Assembly (NCBI RefSeq): GCF_000801105.2
Contig: NC_079517.1
Span: forward strand, 3,906,001-3,970,000
DNA from: Raphanus sativus
Lineage: Eukaryota > Streptophyta > Magnoliopsida > Brassicales > Brassicaceae
DNA: 64,000 nt
Reading direction: 5' to 3'
The translations under genes and the position numbers were made by a program. The notes below the pieces were generated by a model that searched no databases, was not told the origin of the DNA, and was given only the letters and a program-made list of their open reading frames with translations. This document shows, one piece after another, positions 10,989-24,977 of this stretch (position 1 is the stretch's first letter; each line of letters starts with the position of its first letter).

Positions 10989-13900
10989 CGACGTTTTAAA
11001 TCAGTTTGATTTTTTGTATCATTATTATAAGTATCGTAGTGTTTAATACCGTGCTTATGAACACTTTGTGTTAGCTAAGAAAGGGTTTGTTTTTCTTTGG
11101 TGCGTGTGTGAGCTCCGTAATGAATTCGTGTATAAAACTCGGTTTGTGTTTTTTTTTAAATACCATAAATTTCGGTTTAGTTTGTCGGGAAAGAAGAGGT
11201 AAACAAGTGAACATTTTGTTTAAGGCTCTAACTGGTGACTATGAAAATAAAAATTAGGAATAAGTGGAAAAAGAAAGAATATAAATAAAATAAAATAAAA
11301 TTTATTCTTTTTGTTCTATATTAATTTTGATAAAAAAATGTTTTTGTTCTATAATTCTTTAAAATTTAAGGAATGACAGTAAATTATAGGCAGCAAATAT
11401 TTTTCACAAATGCTATAATTTTTAAGGAACAAATAGAAATGAATAATTCCTCTTAATTAATATGTCATCATTTAGATCCTAAGTAACATCCAAGTAAATA
11501 AAAGTCCACTAACTTTATGATAGTTCAATAATCAATACAAATCATTGGGAGTTCAAAACTGTGGCGCGTTTTTCATCACAGATTTTTTTTGTCACTATTT
11601 TTTTTTCTAAAACGAGAAAAAATAGCTTTTTGCTACTCCTTTTAATTGCAAATTGGAAAAGTCTCACTATCATCGATTTTGGTTTGGTCGGGGTGGAGAA
11701 TGTGAGATAGGGTAAAATAAGATAAATAAAAAACAAGCGCAACTTGTACAAGCTGACTCAAACATTACGACATTGCTATTTTATGAACTTAAGAAATTAA
11801 ATATATTTAAAGTTTAAATTTTAAGTTTCGATCTGATATTAATTTGTGTTCAAATTTTTTGGGTTAGGGTTTATATATTTTGCTATTTAGGGGTTAGATA
11901 TCAGAAACATCAATTCTGGCATGCACAGCAGATTAAATCTGTGAACATCGTCTCTACATATAAGAAACTTGTAAATATTAAGCATATATGCTTTTCTAAT
12001 CATAATTTTGTTATAATAGTGGAAATTATTTTTATAATTTTGTAAACAGCTCTTGTGTATGTAGTAAATAGATGCTTGGATATCAAATATATGATAAAAA
12101 GGATAAAATGAAAAAAGTATATGATAAAATGAAAAATATATAGCTCCCGAAAATTTGTTGAAGCATATAGAAATACGTAGAAAAAAAATTATGAACGTTT
12201 CTGAAATTTTCAAAAACATGTGAACTGCTATTTTTATTTTTGGAAGCTTCTGATAAACCAAAGTGATAATGCATTTAATGAAGAAAAAACGAACGATAGT
12301 GTAGCAGTTTACAAACCAAAAATTAATGTTCACCTCTCTTGTCAAAAAAAAAATACTGTTCACCTCTAAAGTTAGTCTTAACTCTTAATTAATATATCTG
12401 AATCTATAATGGAATTAATGATCTTAATGTGAGGAAGATGGAGAATATGACATGTCTAGCTAGTCCTGTCACATGTATGCCTTTTCAGTCTCCAGTATCT
12501 TATTTTTAAGAACATCAAAAATTTACAATTCAGTAAAAGAGTTGTGATAAGTTTTAAACTATTTCGTTCTAAATTGTTAAACCCACGAAATGTTTTAACA
12601 AAAGTGGAATACCATAAGCATTAATATATCATTAACGTTCGTTTATAACATAAACGAGCTTTGAAGATTGAATACGTGCTTGAAAAATACTATGATAACT
12701 CCACACCACAAGAGTACTATATAAGCTGATCGATCTGTGTTTTCTGGTTTATAAAACCTCACTAAATATCAAACTAAGTCAAGACCACATCCTATTTTGA
12801 CTTAGAAATAGACCGCTAAATAAGTCAGCAGTTGAGCAAATCATTGCACAAAATTGTTGGGCTGAACGTCATAGTATTTTTAAAATAATCCAAACCGGTG
12901 TTTCAAAAATAAATCAACGAATTGTTAGCTTTACAGTTTTCAAGTTTCCACTCACTTCCTCTCTTGATCTTCTAAACCCTAAGAATTTGAGTCTCCGACA
13001 TAAATATTCTAAAACTTTTTTACAAAATTGTAATTAAATATCAGAATTCAAATGTAAAAGCTGGTCATTGTTGTTCATTAAAAAATAATTGTCAAAAGGA
13101 GGTCCCTCCAGCAGACAGTTTTACCGACCGTCTGAATGCGTATTAAGTGCGTATATATAACAGTTTTGTCACCTAAACTACAAAATCACAAAAAGTTCAA
13201 AATAACGGTTAAAGATCAACTTAACCAGCTGGTACTGGATATGTGGTATTCGAGTTTTTGTAGGTTTAATTAGGTAATGTAATTGTGGTTTAGTTGAGAT
13301 AATGTGTTATTGGTTTGTTATAATTAATTCTCGTGTCAGTTTTCTTTCTTACTTTTTGTTTATCATTTTTATTTTTATACGATTTTGGTTCGGGTTTATT
13401 TTATCGGTTTTCATTTTATTTTAGATCAACATAGCCTACCTATCCCCCACTAGCTAGTAACTATATTGTATATTCATTAGTTTTTATTAACCGACATCAA
13501 TCCACGCAAATCTAGAGTGGATCCGACATATATCTTTTGTGAGGTGTTGAATTTCTTAATTCGAATTCTATTCTGTCTAATGATGGTACTATGCATAACT
13601 CCAAAAACGGAAAAGAAATTATTGACTCCTTTATAACTTTTTTAGATTTCCACCAAAATCGTCAAAAAAGCTTTACGAAATGCTTAAATTGTCATATAAA
13701 TAATTAGTGTCTGAACCACTTGATATTCTCCACTAATGTGCTTTGTTCTAAATATCTAAGGATCAAGTAAGTCGGCAGATTAATCACATTCAGTCTTTCT
13801 AATTTTTATTAAACTTTGATCCTGAGTATGATTTGGTCGGACACTAGAAAAAAATTATGTAAAATAACTACACCAAATCAAAAGAAACAATAAAACATAT

Positions 13901-16900
13901 AATTTCATTTCTTGTTTTACTTTTTTCTGAATAAATTAAAGTATAATAATGTTAAATGCAAACCAAATATTTTTAAATTTAAAATAAATATATATGTATT
14001 TAAAATTTATTATTTCTGTGGATGACGCATGAAAACTCCTAGTCTAGTCTATGCATTTTATTGATGTAATTATATATGTTGTATTCATAGAATTTAAGTG
14101 AATAATAAAAATATATTACTACATTAATATTTTCATTAAGAGTTAATATGTTTTTACAGCTTAGAAATATTGTTTAGAAAATAAAAGTTAACAGATTTGT
14201 TTTAGTTTTGATCTATAGCTTTAAGAAACTTATATAAAACATGATTGATAATTTTAAAAGTTACTGATAAAACTAACGTTAAAATCAGTTTTTACAGGTT
14301 AACTAAATCACCCTAACTTGCATAATTATCAAAATACATATCAAACACCTGAAGACTTCAAGCTGATTTTACTACCTTCCACGGTTCCACCTCACGCATA
14401 TACCATCAGAACCGGTCCCGAAACATAGGTAAAATAACCAACCGCTTAGGACATCAATTTTAATTGAACATAAAACATCAAGAAAAAATTGAAAATATTG
14501 AACTGGTGCCGTGTATCATGAACTCAGAACACAAGGATAGATACTTTTGCTCAAGGTACATGCAGTCAATCTTCCCACTTTGTGCATATAAATTTATAGT
14601 CTCCTGTTTAGTAATATAATATTACGATAAATCAATGCTAATTAGAATTTTATTCTAAAACAAGAAAATAAAAATTCTATACTATTTTTTATAAATTTTA
14701 TAATTATATTTTGTATTATATAAAAACAGAAGTGATTTATGAATTAAATATGAAAAATTATATTAAATAGGTAATTTTTTTTTCATTTAAATAAATTATC
14801 ACTCATCATTAAAATGGGTTAAATTCGTAAATAAATATTTATGTATATAAATTTAGTTATATAATTTATGTTTTCAACTTTATATTTTTAAAACAAATTC
14901 AGATAACAACACAACATACATATAGGAATTATATTTATATTTTAATATATTTTTAGATTTTGGATAAATCTTACTATTATTAATTTTAATCAATTATCTA
15001 ATTAAATAAATTAATTTTCGTTTTTATTGTTAGATTAGTTATATATTTTATTCATTAAGGGTAGTATCGATATTAACCACTCTAACTTTTAACGTGGAAG
15101 CTCCGTTGCGAAAAATTACTTCGCAAATAATAGTATAGATACTGCATATATGCTGGATCGGCCAATTAGGGGGATAAACGGTGCGACCATTCGAATCAAA
15201 ACCATGTTCTCCGCATATTAACTATAAGGGGTCTAATTTTTTACATAAAGAAATTTTAAAAATATATAAAAAAGTTTTAAAAATTAAAAAAATAAAAAAA
15301 TGAAAAGGGCCCCAAAATATTTATATGTATGTAGTTATGTTTTCGTAATAAACTATTACTGTTTAAATTTTTAAAACAAAAGAATTATTCAAATTATTAA
15401 AAATATATATTTTAAAAGGTAAAAAATAAAAATTTGCCCAAGAATAACTCCCCTAATAATGTTAAACCGTCCTGCATATATGTTTTTCTGGACAAAATTG
15501 CATATATGTATAAATACACTAAAAAGAAGAGGGTAATGAGAACAACAACGACACATGACAATGATCAAATGCAGTCGAATACGTCCGTATTAAAGCATTG
15601 ATTTCCTTCAAAAGACAAACATATATTTTTTATAAAGAAAAAGGAAAAAGATATGTTCTTAGTGGAAATCATTTTCTCAGCCGCTTGCCATTTGAAGGAT
15701 GCTTTAAATTATTGTTTTGTACAAAATCTTAGGTAGTGCTACTTGATTTAGTAACGTTCAGTATTATTATATGCAAAACCCAAGTCGAGAAAAGTACTAC
15801 ACAATATAGTATCCAACGAGTGATGTCTAACCGGTTATAAATGTAGAGTATAAGAGTTGGTAGACAATCACAGATTAGCGTAGTTAGGAATGTCAAAGAA
15901 AAAAAAAAGATTAGTATACTTATATAGCACAAAAATTAGGTCTGTGTATCAAATCTATCTACGTCGCACGTAAATATATGTATTTAATTATTCGTCTATG
16001 TATACTGACATTTAAATAATTAATCATGTTTATATAGCTTTCAAACTTGTGTACAATCTTATAAGTAATTTGAGACTGTGTCAATGATACAAAAAAATAT
16101 ATATAATGCGTATATTATTTCTCTTTGAAGGTCCAAGTCCTTCGAATTCTGTATGTATTTATGTTTTTCTTATACGTACAATAATAGAGTTGGCAATGGA
16201 ATGATTAAATTGACATTGCTTATCAAAAGATTTAATATGAAAGGACATTGCAATGGTTGTTGGATGATTTTCTATTGTTCTGTTCTGGTTGTTGAATGAT
16301 GTGATACTACAGTGCCACTAGTTTATGAAAAAAATAGAAATAAATAAATATTTTGGACAGATTATAGATAAGTATTTTCATGGGGTATTCCTAGAGGATG
16401 GAGAATGCATCGTCTATTCTTTTTATGAAAAGCTCCCGAAAACACCTTTTTAGTTTCAAAAAAGAAAATTTCTTTGAAGAACAATTTGCTAAATTTTCAT
16501 CGGATACCAAACTCAATGAGTAACTAAAAATGTATTGGTTTCTAGAACAGTTTCCGAATTATCATTCAGGGATCAAACAGAATTTTGTTAAATTGTTTGA
16601 ATTGATTATGATATATGCATTCGTTCGCTGCTTCAGGTCAAGCGAAAGGTACTGTTAGGCTATTAGCACAACAACAAACAGGTGGACATTATTAGTGTTT
16701 AGGGGATTGTTCAAAAAAAAAAAGTAGTGTTTAGGGGCTTAAGACAATCTTTCGTAATCCCCTGAATCCTTATCTGCGATACCAACGCTTCGAGCCTGAT
16801 CTCCAGCCCACTGATATGGATATGGTTTGTTCTCAAGTTGCATTCGGCAAATCGTTCAGTCTTCGGTGCTTGCCTAGTAGCCTTACTTGGCATGGGCCTG

Positions 16901-17182
16901 TGTTGCTTAAGCCCATTATCATAATTTAACCCGTTAAGTAGAACCCGGCCCGAAGATTGAGTTTTTGGATTAGGACGAGTGACGCTTTTCTTCGTAAAAG
17001 CCTAGAACAATTTTTATATCTCTCTTTTTAAATGACAAACGTCATTAGCTTCGTTCCGTCGGATTTGTATTTTTACAAGACGGATTTTATATAAAAAGAT
17101 TCCTTCGCAGAGTTGGCACAACAAAATGTGTAGATGGGCATATACTAATACTATCAAGACTCAACACCCAATAGAAATCAAC
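10989..17182. other. 6-kb AT-rich gene desert
   Basis: No supported gene between the ERF and the NPF transporter. As I recall, the matching Arabidopsis interval holds an RCC1-family gene (At5g11580); I find no RCC1 repeats here. A Helitron 5' end lies at 15139. A stretch at 15150-15470 with ggggcc runs in AT-rich DNA looks transposon-derived. A short minus-strand frame (16893-16711, starting MPSKATRQAPKTERF) has coding-like content but no recognised family. Confidence 0.55.
14585..15139 (-). mobile_element. Probable non-autonomous Helitron, 5' end at 15139
   Basis: On the minus strand the sequence from 15139 begins TCTATACTATTATTTGCGAA, the characteristic Brassicaceae Helitron 5' terminus, with a host A before the TC. 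The 3' CTRRT end with its hairpin was not identified, so the left limit is only a guess; the body is very AT-rich. Confidence 0.45.
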
Positions 17183-20100
17183 ATGGATCAAGAAGCTCTT
17201 CTCGTCGGAAAAGCTGCGGACCAGCACCCGGAAAAACGCAATGTTTTGACCATTTCGTGTATTCTTGGTATAGTCTCATATACATATACAGGTTTGTTTG
17301 AAGGATATATATAAAATTTGTTAAACGTTTTTGGATAGCAAGTCAGGCTTTGGAGAAACTTGCATATTACGGATTGGTACCGAACATGATACTTTACTTG
17401 ACGGCGGAGTACGGCATGGGAACGACTGAAGCGGCCAACATCCTCTTCCTCTGGTCTGCCGCCACCAACTTCTTCCCTCTTATCGGTGCTTTTATCGCTG
17501 ATTCTTACACGGGTCGTTTTCCTCTAATCGGATTTGGATCCTCCACTAGCCTTCTGGTACATATTTTACAAATTATGAAAAAACACAAGAAGTTAATTTT
17601 CATTCGTTTTTGTTTTTTTTTTTATTTTTTTTTTCATTTGTTTTTTTTTCCTGCTCTTTAATCTTTATTCGCTAAGTATATTTTACCAACGAGTATTAGA
17701 GTCTGAGTATTCACGGCTTGTTTATCATTTTTGTTTTGCTCCGTGCATTCATATTTAAGGATGTTTATAATGACATTTAGTTGAGTTACATATTCAGTTT
17801 TGTAATCAAGCAAGTAAGCATTTTTCCCTCTAGTTTTCCCTCACCATAAAACTAAAGTAATCGAACTAATGATATCAGTTAAGGTTTGATGTAACTCCAT
17901 TTTGTTGTCAACGATGTAGCTTCTGTTTAAAAATCCTCCTTTTCTAATATAATTCAGTAAAGTTGTAAACTATTCTACAACGACAGGTATTCAATAAAAT
18001 TGCATCTTGTCATCTCTTATTTTACCACCATATTTTATGTCAAAAGCTTCAATATCTTTTTCAATTACTAAATAAATATTTATCCTAATGATGTAACTAT
18101 CACTTACATAATATAATACAAATGACGGTTTGCATATATTCCATAATAGAGTATTATATATAACTAAAACTTTTAAATGATCCCTTAACTAAAACTGTTC
18201 ACTTGTTGTAAAACAGGGAATGCTTTTATTATGGCTGGCAACAATGATCCAACCAGAATGCGACAAATCAATACACGTATGCCAACCAACCACACCATTC
18301 CAACTTCTTCTCCTATATTCATTTTTTACCCTCACATCCATCGGTGCTGGTGGTGTAAGGTCCTCCTGCCTAGCCTTCGCCGCCGATCAGCTCCAACTCA
18401 ACCACACATCACGTATCTCCACGTCAGCACTAGAAACCCTCTTCAACTGGTACTACTTCTCCGTCATGCTCGCTTACTTTCTCTCCGAGTCGTTGCTCGT
18501 CTTCGTTCAGACAAAGTATGGTTGGCAGATCGGGTTTGGAGTCTCTCTCGCTGCCATGACTATATCGGTCGCTTTGTTCTTCGCTGCGTCTCCGTATTAC
18601 GTCAAGTTTAAGTGTGAGCCCGGCCTCGTTTCTGGACTTGTCCAGGTTCTCGTTGCTGCTTTTAGGAACCGACACGTTGATTTATCATCGGAGGAGCATG
18701 TTGTATCGTACCATCAGGAAACAGGATCTTCGTTTTCAACTCCTAGCCAGAAATTGAGGTATATTGATTTACAGTATAGAAGTAGAAAACTATTGATACT
18801 TTGCACAGGCGCGTTAAATATAGTTGAACTTTAGTTACTACTCATAAGCAGAGACTATTGTCATGGTGTAGACTAGATAAATTCATGTTGAATGTATCAT
18901 TTTGAACTTAGCTGTTTCCAGAGTTTAGCAAATATGTACATTTTTAGAAAAATGTAACTATCATCATAATTTCACATATGTACATTTTTAGATATGAATA
19001 CTATTGTTGAATCTATCCGACGTTCTTTTCTAAAACACCATTTATTAATTTTGATAAAGCGGTACATTAATAGTTTTCTTTAATCTTTTATCTTCTTGAT
19101 GACTTTTTCACACATATACAATGATGTAAATTAAGGACACCTCATATTTCTTGAATTTAATTTATAATTATAGGTATTTGAATAAAGCCTGCGCTACAAG
19201 TAACCCAAAGCAAGACCTGACCGTAACAAGAAACTCACGGAGCCCACGGAAGCTATGTACTGTGCAACAAGTAGAAGACCTTAAATCTCTCGTCAATCTC
19301 CTACCAATCTGGTCAACGGGAATCATCTTGTCACTTGTCACAGCTTGTCAAGCTTCCTTCATAGTTCTTCAAGCCAAGGCCATGGATCGTCGCACTTTCA
19401 TCAAGAGTTTCGAGATTCCTCCGGGATGTTACGGCGTTTTCATGATCATCTCTTTCGTGCTCTTCCTTGTTATTTACGATCTTGTTGTCGTCCCGTTAGT
19501 GTCTTGGGCTCAAAGAAAGCCCTTTAGACTGGGAGTTATGGTGAGAATGGGAGCTGGGATTGCAATATCGGTATTATGCATCTTGACTCTCGCGATAGTG
19601 GAGTACGCTAGAAGAAAGAGAGCTGTAAGTGTTCAATCTGAATTTTTGGTCTAATTTCTGTTCGTTTTTCAAAACAATGAGATTTCTTTCGTTTTCAAAT
19701 AATACTTAATTAACATAAGATTGTAATGTAATACAATAAATTGTGGATCAGTTTATAGTTAAAGTATATTTAGAAACATTAATTTATGCAAAAAACTAAC
19801 TAAACTATTTCTCAAAAAAAAATCTAACTAAACTATCGATCGGTTATATTGAAAAATATAGAAATACTATTAGACGCCTTTAAATCATGTTTTTTTTTGT
19901 TGTTAAAGAAATAGAACACAAGTAGGAAAATCACCAAAATTACTTTTATTTTATTTTTGTTATTTGGGGTTAAATTTAATAATTTGAGTTTCTTGTTTAT
20001 TTAGAGGATGAAACTGGAATTTGGGATGTATAATAATATAGTGTTTTTATTGATTAATAATTTTTTTTTTTTGGGAATTTGTTTTTGAGTACTATTGTAT

Positions 20101-20505
20101 CCTGAATCTAACGTCATTGTTGTGTGGTTGAATCACTAGAGAGAGGAGGGAGGTACGGTGTTGTCTGCGATGTGGCTATTACCATACATGCTACTAGGAG
20201 GCATTTCGGAAGCACTTATTTCGATAGCACAAAACGAGTTCTTCTACTCAGAGCTTCCCAAGTCAATGTCAAGCGTCGCCACCACACTCTTCGGCCTCAA
20301 CATGGCCGCCGCAAGCCTCGTCTCCTCCTGGATCGTCACCGCCGTAGACGCAGCCACATGCGGGAGCTGGATCACAAAGGATATAAACGAGGGACACTTG
20401 GACTATTACTATTGGCTATTGACAGCACTATCTCTTCTCAATGTTGCGTATTTTGTTTGGTGCAGCAAAGCTTATGGTAAATGTAAAAGTGACGCAGATA
20501 ATTGA
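17183..20505 (+). CDS. NPF1.3: NRT1/PTR family (MFS) transporter, NPF1.3-like
   Basis: Five exons (17183-17267, 17339-17556, 18217-18758, 19174-19624, 20140-20505) join in frame to 553 codons, a normal NPF length. The product is a 12-helix proton-coupled membrane transporter; relatives carry nitrate, peptides or hormones, and the substrate here is not predictable. Visible family blocks are LAYYGLVPNMILYL, NILFLWSAATNFFPLIGAF, ADSYTGRF, SIGAGGVRSSCLAFAADQ, FNWYYFSVM, the long loop ending SQKLRYLNKAC, LLPIWSTGI and FFYSELPKSMSS. The usual ExxE[K/R] proton-coupling motif of helix 1 appears as QALEK, so its first Glu is Gln. The N-terminal KGG...PFI block is also replaced by an unusual NVLTISCIL run before the first intron. 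Gene order supports NPF1.3. A broken copy of the 3' end follows at 20650. Confidence 0.9.
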
Positions 20506-20830
20506 GTAAATTATTTTTTTTATAACGACTAATTGAGTAAATTAATTATGTAAGTATCAAAACCAATTATAGTCTTTTTTCAAAAAATAAATAAAAATAT
20601 ATTATAGTACGGAACAATTACGAAGATAATTTTTTCTCAGCTTAACTAAATTACAGAGGATATACACGAGAGGGACACTTGGACTATTACTAGTGGCTGA
20701 GTGACAAGCATTATTTCTGCTCAACGTCGTGTATTTTGTTTGGTTTATGTGTAGCAAAGCTTATGGTAAATGTAAAAGTGACGCAGATAATTCAATGAAT
20801 TAATTAATATGTAAGTATCAAAATAAATTA
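20370..20830 (+). repeat. Duplicated 3' end of the NPF gene
   Basis: About 180 bp covering the last codons, stop and 3' flank of the NPF gene (20377-20560) recur with changes at 20650-20825 (ggacacttggactattacta, then the block ending gtaaaagtgacgcagataat). The second copy carries in-frame stops and is non-coding. Confidence 0.85.
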
Positions 20831-21077
20831 TAGTAAGAATTTACGAAATAATCAGTATGTTTATTTTCTGATTAATTAAGCAAAGATATTTTGTTCTTAG
20901 CCTTAGTTAAAAAATATAAAAGTTAATTCGCTTATATTAGATTTAGATTCGACAGAGAAACAAAAGAGAAGACTTTGGGCTTGCTCCTCCCACGATTTGT
21001 TTATTTACAATTACAGACCAAAGCTCTCTTTCATCTCCAGATCTGTTGGTACCACCTAGTCAGCAAACGCCATAGCT

Positions 21078-24000
21078 ATGGCGATTAAGTTGTATCTTCT
21101 CCTCCTCGTATTCTTATCATCTGCGATTGCATCTTTCTCCCTTTATGAAGATCAAGTCGGCCTCATGGACTGGTAAACTCTTCTTACATTAAAACCAATT
21201 CGCAGTGTCTAATCTGTAATATATAAGAAGTTTAGATCTTATTTAGCTTATTAGATAATTAAGTGATAATATGAATTTCGATTTGCCAGTGAATTTTGAG
21301 ATGCAATCAGATATATGGATATGTTGTTTTGTAAGATATGATTGAAAGAAGTTTAATCTGACTCTTGTTTTGTTTGTATTGCATAAGGCACCAACGGTAC
21401 ATTGGGAAAGTGAAGCACGCAGTGTTCCACACTCAGAAGACTGGGAGAAAGCGTGTCATTGTCTCAACCGAGGAGAATGTTGTTGCCTCACTTGATCTCA
21501 GACATGGGGAGATCTGTAAGATTTTGTGATTTTTGCTACTATCTTGGAGTCTCCTCTTTTCTTACTTTGTTTTTTTTTTTTGGTTGGCTGCAGTTTGGCG
21601 ACATGTTCTCGGGACAAAAGATGCTATCGATGGGGTTGATATTGCCTTGGGAAAATATGTTATCACCCTTTCATCAGAAGGAAGTATGTTAAGAGCCTGG
21701 AACCTTCCTGATGGCCAAATGGTGTGGGAAACGTCTCTCCACAGCTCACACCATTCAAAGTCACTCTTATCCGTTCCGGTTAGTTTTTATATATAAGCCT
21801 TAGGAGTTGTGTCATCATCATATATTACTTTGGTTTCTTGTTTTATGAATTTAGAGGTGTGTCTTGCAGATAAATCTGAAGGTTGACAAGGACTACCCTA
21901 TTCTCGTTTTCGGTGGTGGGTACCTTCATGCTGTTTCTCCCCTAGATGGTGAGGTTCTCTGGAAAAAGGATTTCACAGCCGAAGGGTATGAGATAGCCTT
22001 CACCTTTTTTTTTATTTATATAAACGAGGTTGCTTGCTTGCTTGCTCGACATGCATTTTATAATGATTGCTTTCTATGTACAGGTTTGAAGTTCAGCGGG
22101 TTCTTCAACCTCTCGAGAGCAGTATAATCTATGTGCTTGGATTCCTTCGTTCATCTGAGGCTGTTGTTTATCAGATTGACTCCAGAAGTGGAGAGGTTGT
22201 GGCAGAAAAAACTACGGCGTTCCCTGGTGGATTCTCTGGCGAGATTTCATCAGTTTCTAACGATAAAGTCGTTGTTCTTGATTCCACAAGGTCAATCTTG
22301 GTTACTATCAGCTTCCTAGATGGTGGTGACGTTAGCTTCCAGAAGACCCGTATTTCAGATCTCGTCGAGGACTCTGGAGAGGCTGAGATTTTACCACCTC
22401 GTTTTAGCGATATGCTTGCTGTAAAAGTCAACAAACGCACTGTATTCGTGAGGGTTGGTGGCGAGGGAAAGCTGGAGGTGGTGGACTCGTTATCCGATGA
22501 AACAGCCATGAGTGATTCGCTTCCAGTTGCAGACGACCAGGTGGCCTTTGCCTCGGTTCATCACGAAGGGAGCAAGATTCACCTCACGGTGAAACTCGTT
22601 GATGACTTGGAAACTGTGTTGCTTAGAGAGAGCATTCAGATGGACCAACACAGAGGGCGTGTGGATAAAGTTTTCATAAACAACTATATCAAGACAGACA
22701 GGAGTAATGGATTCAGGGCGCTTATCGTGATGGAAGACCACTCGCTCTTGTTACTGCAACAAGGGGCGATTGTTTGGAGTAGAGAAGAAGGATTGGCTTC
22801 GGTTACCGATGTAACAACGGCAGAACTCCCTGTGGAGAAGGATGGTGTGTCAGTGGCGAAAGTGGAACACACTCTCGTAGATTGGCTTAAGGTATTGAAT
22901 GTTTGTTAAACCTTATGTTAAGTTTCCTTAAACCTTAATCAATTGATCTTTTTTTTTCCTGTAGGGGCACATCCTGAAGCTCAAAGGATCCTTGCTTCTA
23001 GCAAGCCCAGAGGATGTGGCAGCAATTCAAGAAATGAGGATGAAGAGCTCTGGGAGGAGCAAACTCACCCGTGACCATAACGGCTTCCGGAAGCTATTCA
23101 TAGCGCTTACTCGAGCTGGAAAGCTTTTTGCTCTGCACACTGGAGATGGGAGGATTGTCTGGTCCGTGCTGCTGAACTCTCCAGCCTGTGCACGCCCAAG
23201 CGGTGTTAGCTTGTACCAGTGGCAGGTCCCTCATCATCACGCCATGGACGAGAACCCTTCTGTTCTTGTAGTTGGGAGATGCGGATCAGATTCGAGTTCT
23301 CCCGGTGTGCTTTCGTTTGTGGATGTGTACACAGGAAAGGAGATTAGCTCATCGGATATTGGCCACTCCGTTGTTCAAGTCATGCCTCTTCCGTTTACCG
23401 ATTCAACGGAGCAGCGTTTGCATCTGATAGCTGATACCGATGGACATGTCCACTTGTACCCGAAAACTTCGGAGGCGCTCAGCATCTTCCAACGCGAGTT
23501 TCAAAACGTGTATTGGTACAATGTCGAGGATGATAAGGGTATTATCAGAGGACATGGTATGAAGAGCAGTTGCTCTGGTGAGACAGCAGATGAGTACTGT
23601 TTTACCACCAGGGAGCTTTGGACTGTTGTGTTTCCTTCGGAATCAGAGAAGATCATTTCAACACTGACACGGAAACCAAACGAGGTATAAATATTGGTTT
23701 TCTAAATGGGAAGTTCATCAAATGTTTCATTATTAAAAGTGAGTTGATTGTATTTTTCAGGTTGTTCATACGCAAGCCAAAGTCAGCACAGACCAAGACG
23801 TGTTGTATAAATATGTATCAAGAAACTTGCTGTTTGTGGCCACTGTGTCACCAAAAGGCGCTGGTGAGATTGGTTCAGTTACACCAGAGGAGTCAGCACT
23901 TGTGGTATACCTCATTGACACCATCACTGGGCGTATACTGCACCGTTTGTCACACCAAGGCTGCCAAGGGCCTGTTCATGCTGTAAGTCGATCCTCATAT

Positions 24001-24977
24001 ACTTTTGTAATTGATTCAAATCCAAATTTCTTAAAACTTTTTTAAAAAAATTGTTTGCAGGTGTTTAGTGAGAACTGGGTTGTTTATCACTACTTCAATC
24101 TTCGAGCTCACAAGTACGAGGTTACGGTCGTCGAGATCTATGATCAGTCCCGGGCGGTATGTGACTTCTTAACCAGAACAATTTTATAAGTTGATTTGAA
24201 TGTTCTTTGCTCAAACATTGTAAAAAAAATTATTTTGCAGGAGAACAAAAATGTCTGGAAACTTGTGCTGGGAAAGCACAATCTAACAGCACCAATCTCT
24301 TCATACTCAAGACCAGAGATGTTCACAAAGTCACAGTCATACTTCTTCCCTCAGTCCGTGAAAACCATCGCGGTGACATCAACAGCTAAGGGTATTACTT
24401 CAAAGCAGCTTCTCATTGGTACCATCGGTGATCAGGTTTGTAGATTACAACATATCACATAATATATAATAATACTTTATGGATTTGGAAACTGATTAAC
24501 TCAGAACTGTTCCAATGAAATGATTTAGATATTGGCACTTGATAAACGATTTGTCGATCCACGCCGGACACTTAACCCGTCACAAGCTGAGAAAGAAGAA
24601 GGAATCATCCCTCTGACAGATTCATTACCTATAATTCCTCAGGTTCACACTCAATCTCTTGTTTAGTTTTTTTCCCTTTGCATCGAAGTCTTATGGGCTT
24701 TTGTCATGTTTCACAGTCATACATCACACACTCCCTCAAAGTAGAAGGTCTAAGAGGCATAGTAACAGCTCCAGCCAAGCTAGAGTCAACAACACACGTC
24801 TTTGCATATGGAGTGGATCTCTTCTACACAAGGCTTGCTCCTTCAAAGACCTACGACTCGCTGACGGATGATTTCAGCTACGCGCTTCTTTTGATCACGA
24901 TTGTGGCACTCGTTGCAGCCATCTACATCACTTGGGCGATTTCAGAGAAGAAGGAACTAAGTGAAAAATGGAGGTGA
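21078..24977 (+). CDS. EMC1: ER membrane protein complex subunit 1 (EMC1)
   Basis: Eleven exons (21078-21172, 21388-21515, 21594-21778, 21870-21985, 22084-22891, 22965-23684, 23761-23982, 24061-24156, 24241-24435, 24529-24642, 24717-24977) close in phase to 979 codons, the usual EMC1 size. EMC1 is the large lumenal scaffold of the EMC insertase, which places tail-anchored and multipass proteins into the ER membrane. A signal peptide (MAIKLYLLLLVFLSSAIASF) is followed by PQQ-type beta-propeller repeats (DLRHGEIFWRHVLG, LDGEVLWKKDF, GDGRIVWSVLL). The C-terminal conserved region (DUF1620, about residues 760-975) includes DKRFVDPRRTL. One transmembrane helix lies near the C-terminus (about 945-965), leaving a short charged cytosolic tail ending SEKWR. 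It starts about 570 bp after the NPF stop, on the same strand. No defects. Confidence 0.94.

Noticed and set aside
11887..12363. 158-codon minus-strand open frame
   Set aside because: Phe/Ile/Tyr-rich translation typical of random AT-rich DNA; no family resemblance or splice context.
16711..16893. Minus-strand frame starting MPSKATRQAPKTERF as a gene
   Set aside because: Coding-like but only 60 codons, with no recognised family or partner exons; kept as a note in the desert entry.
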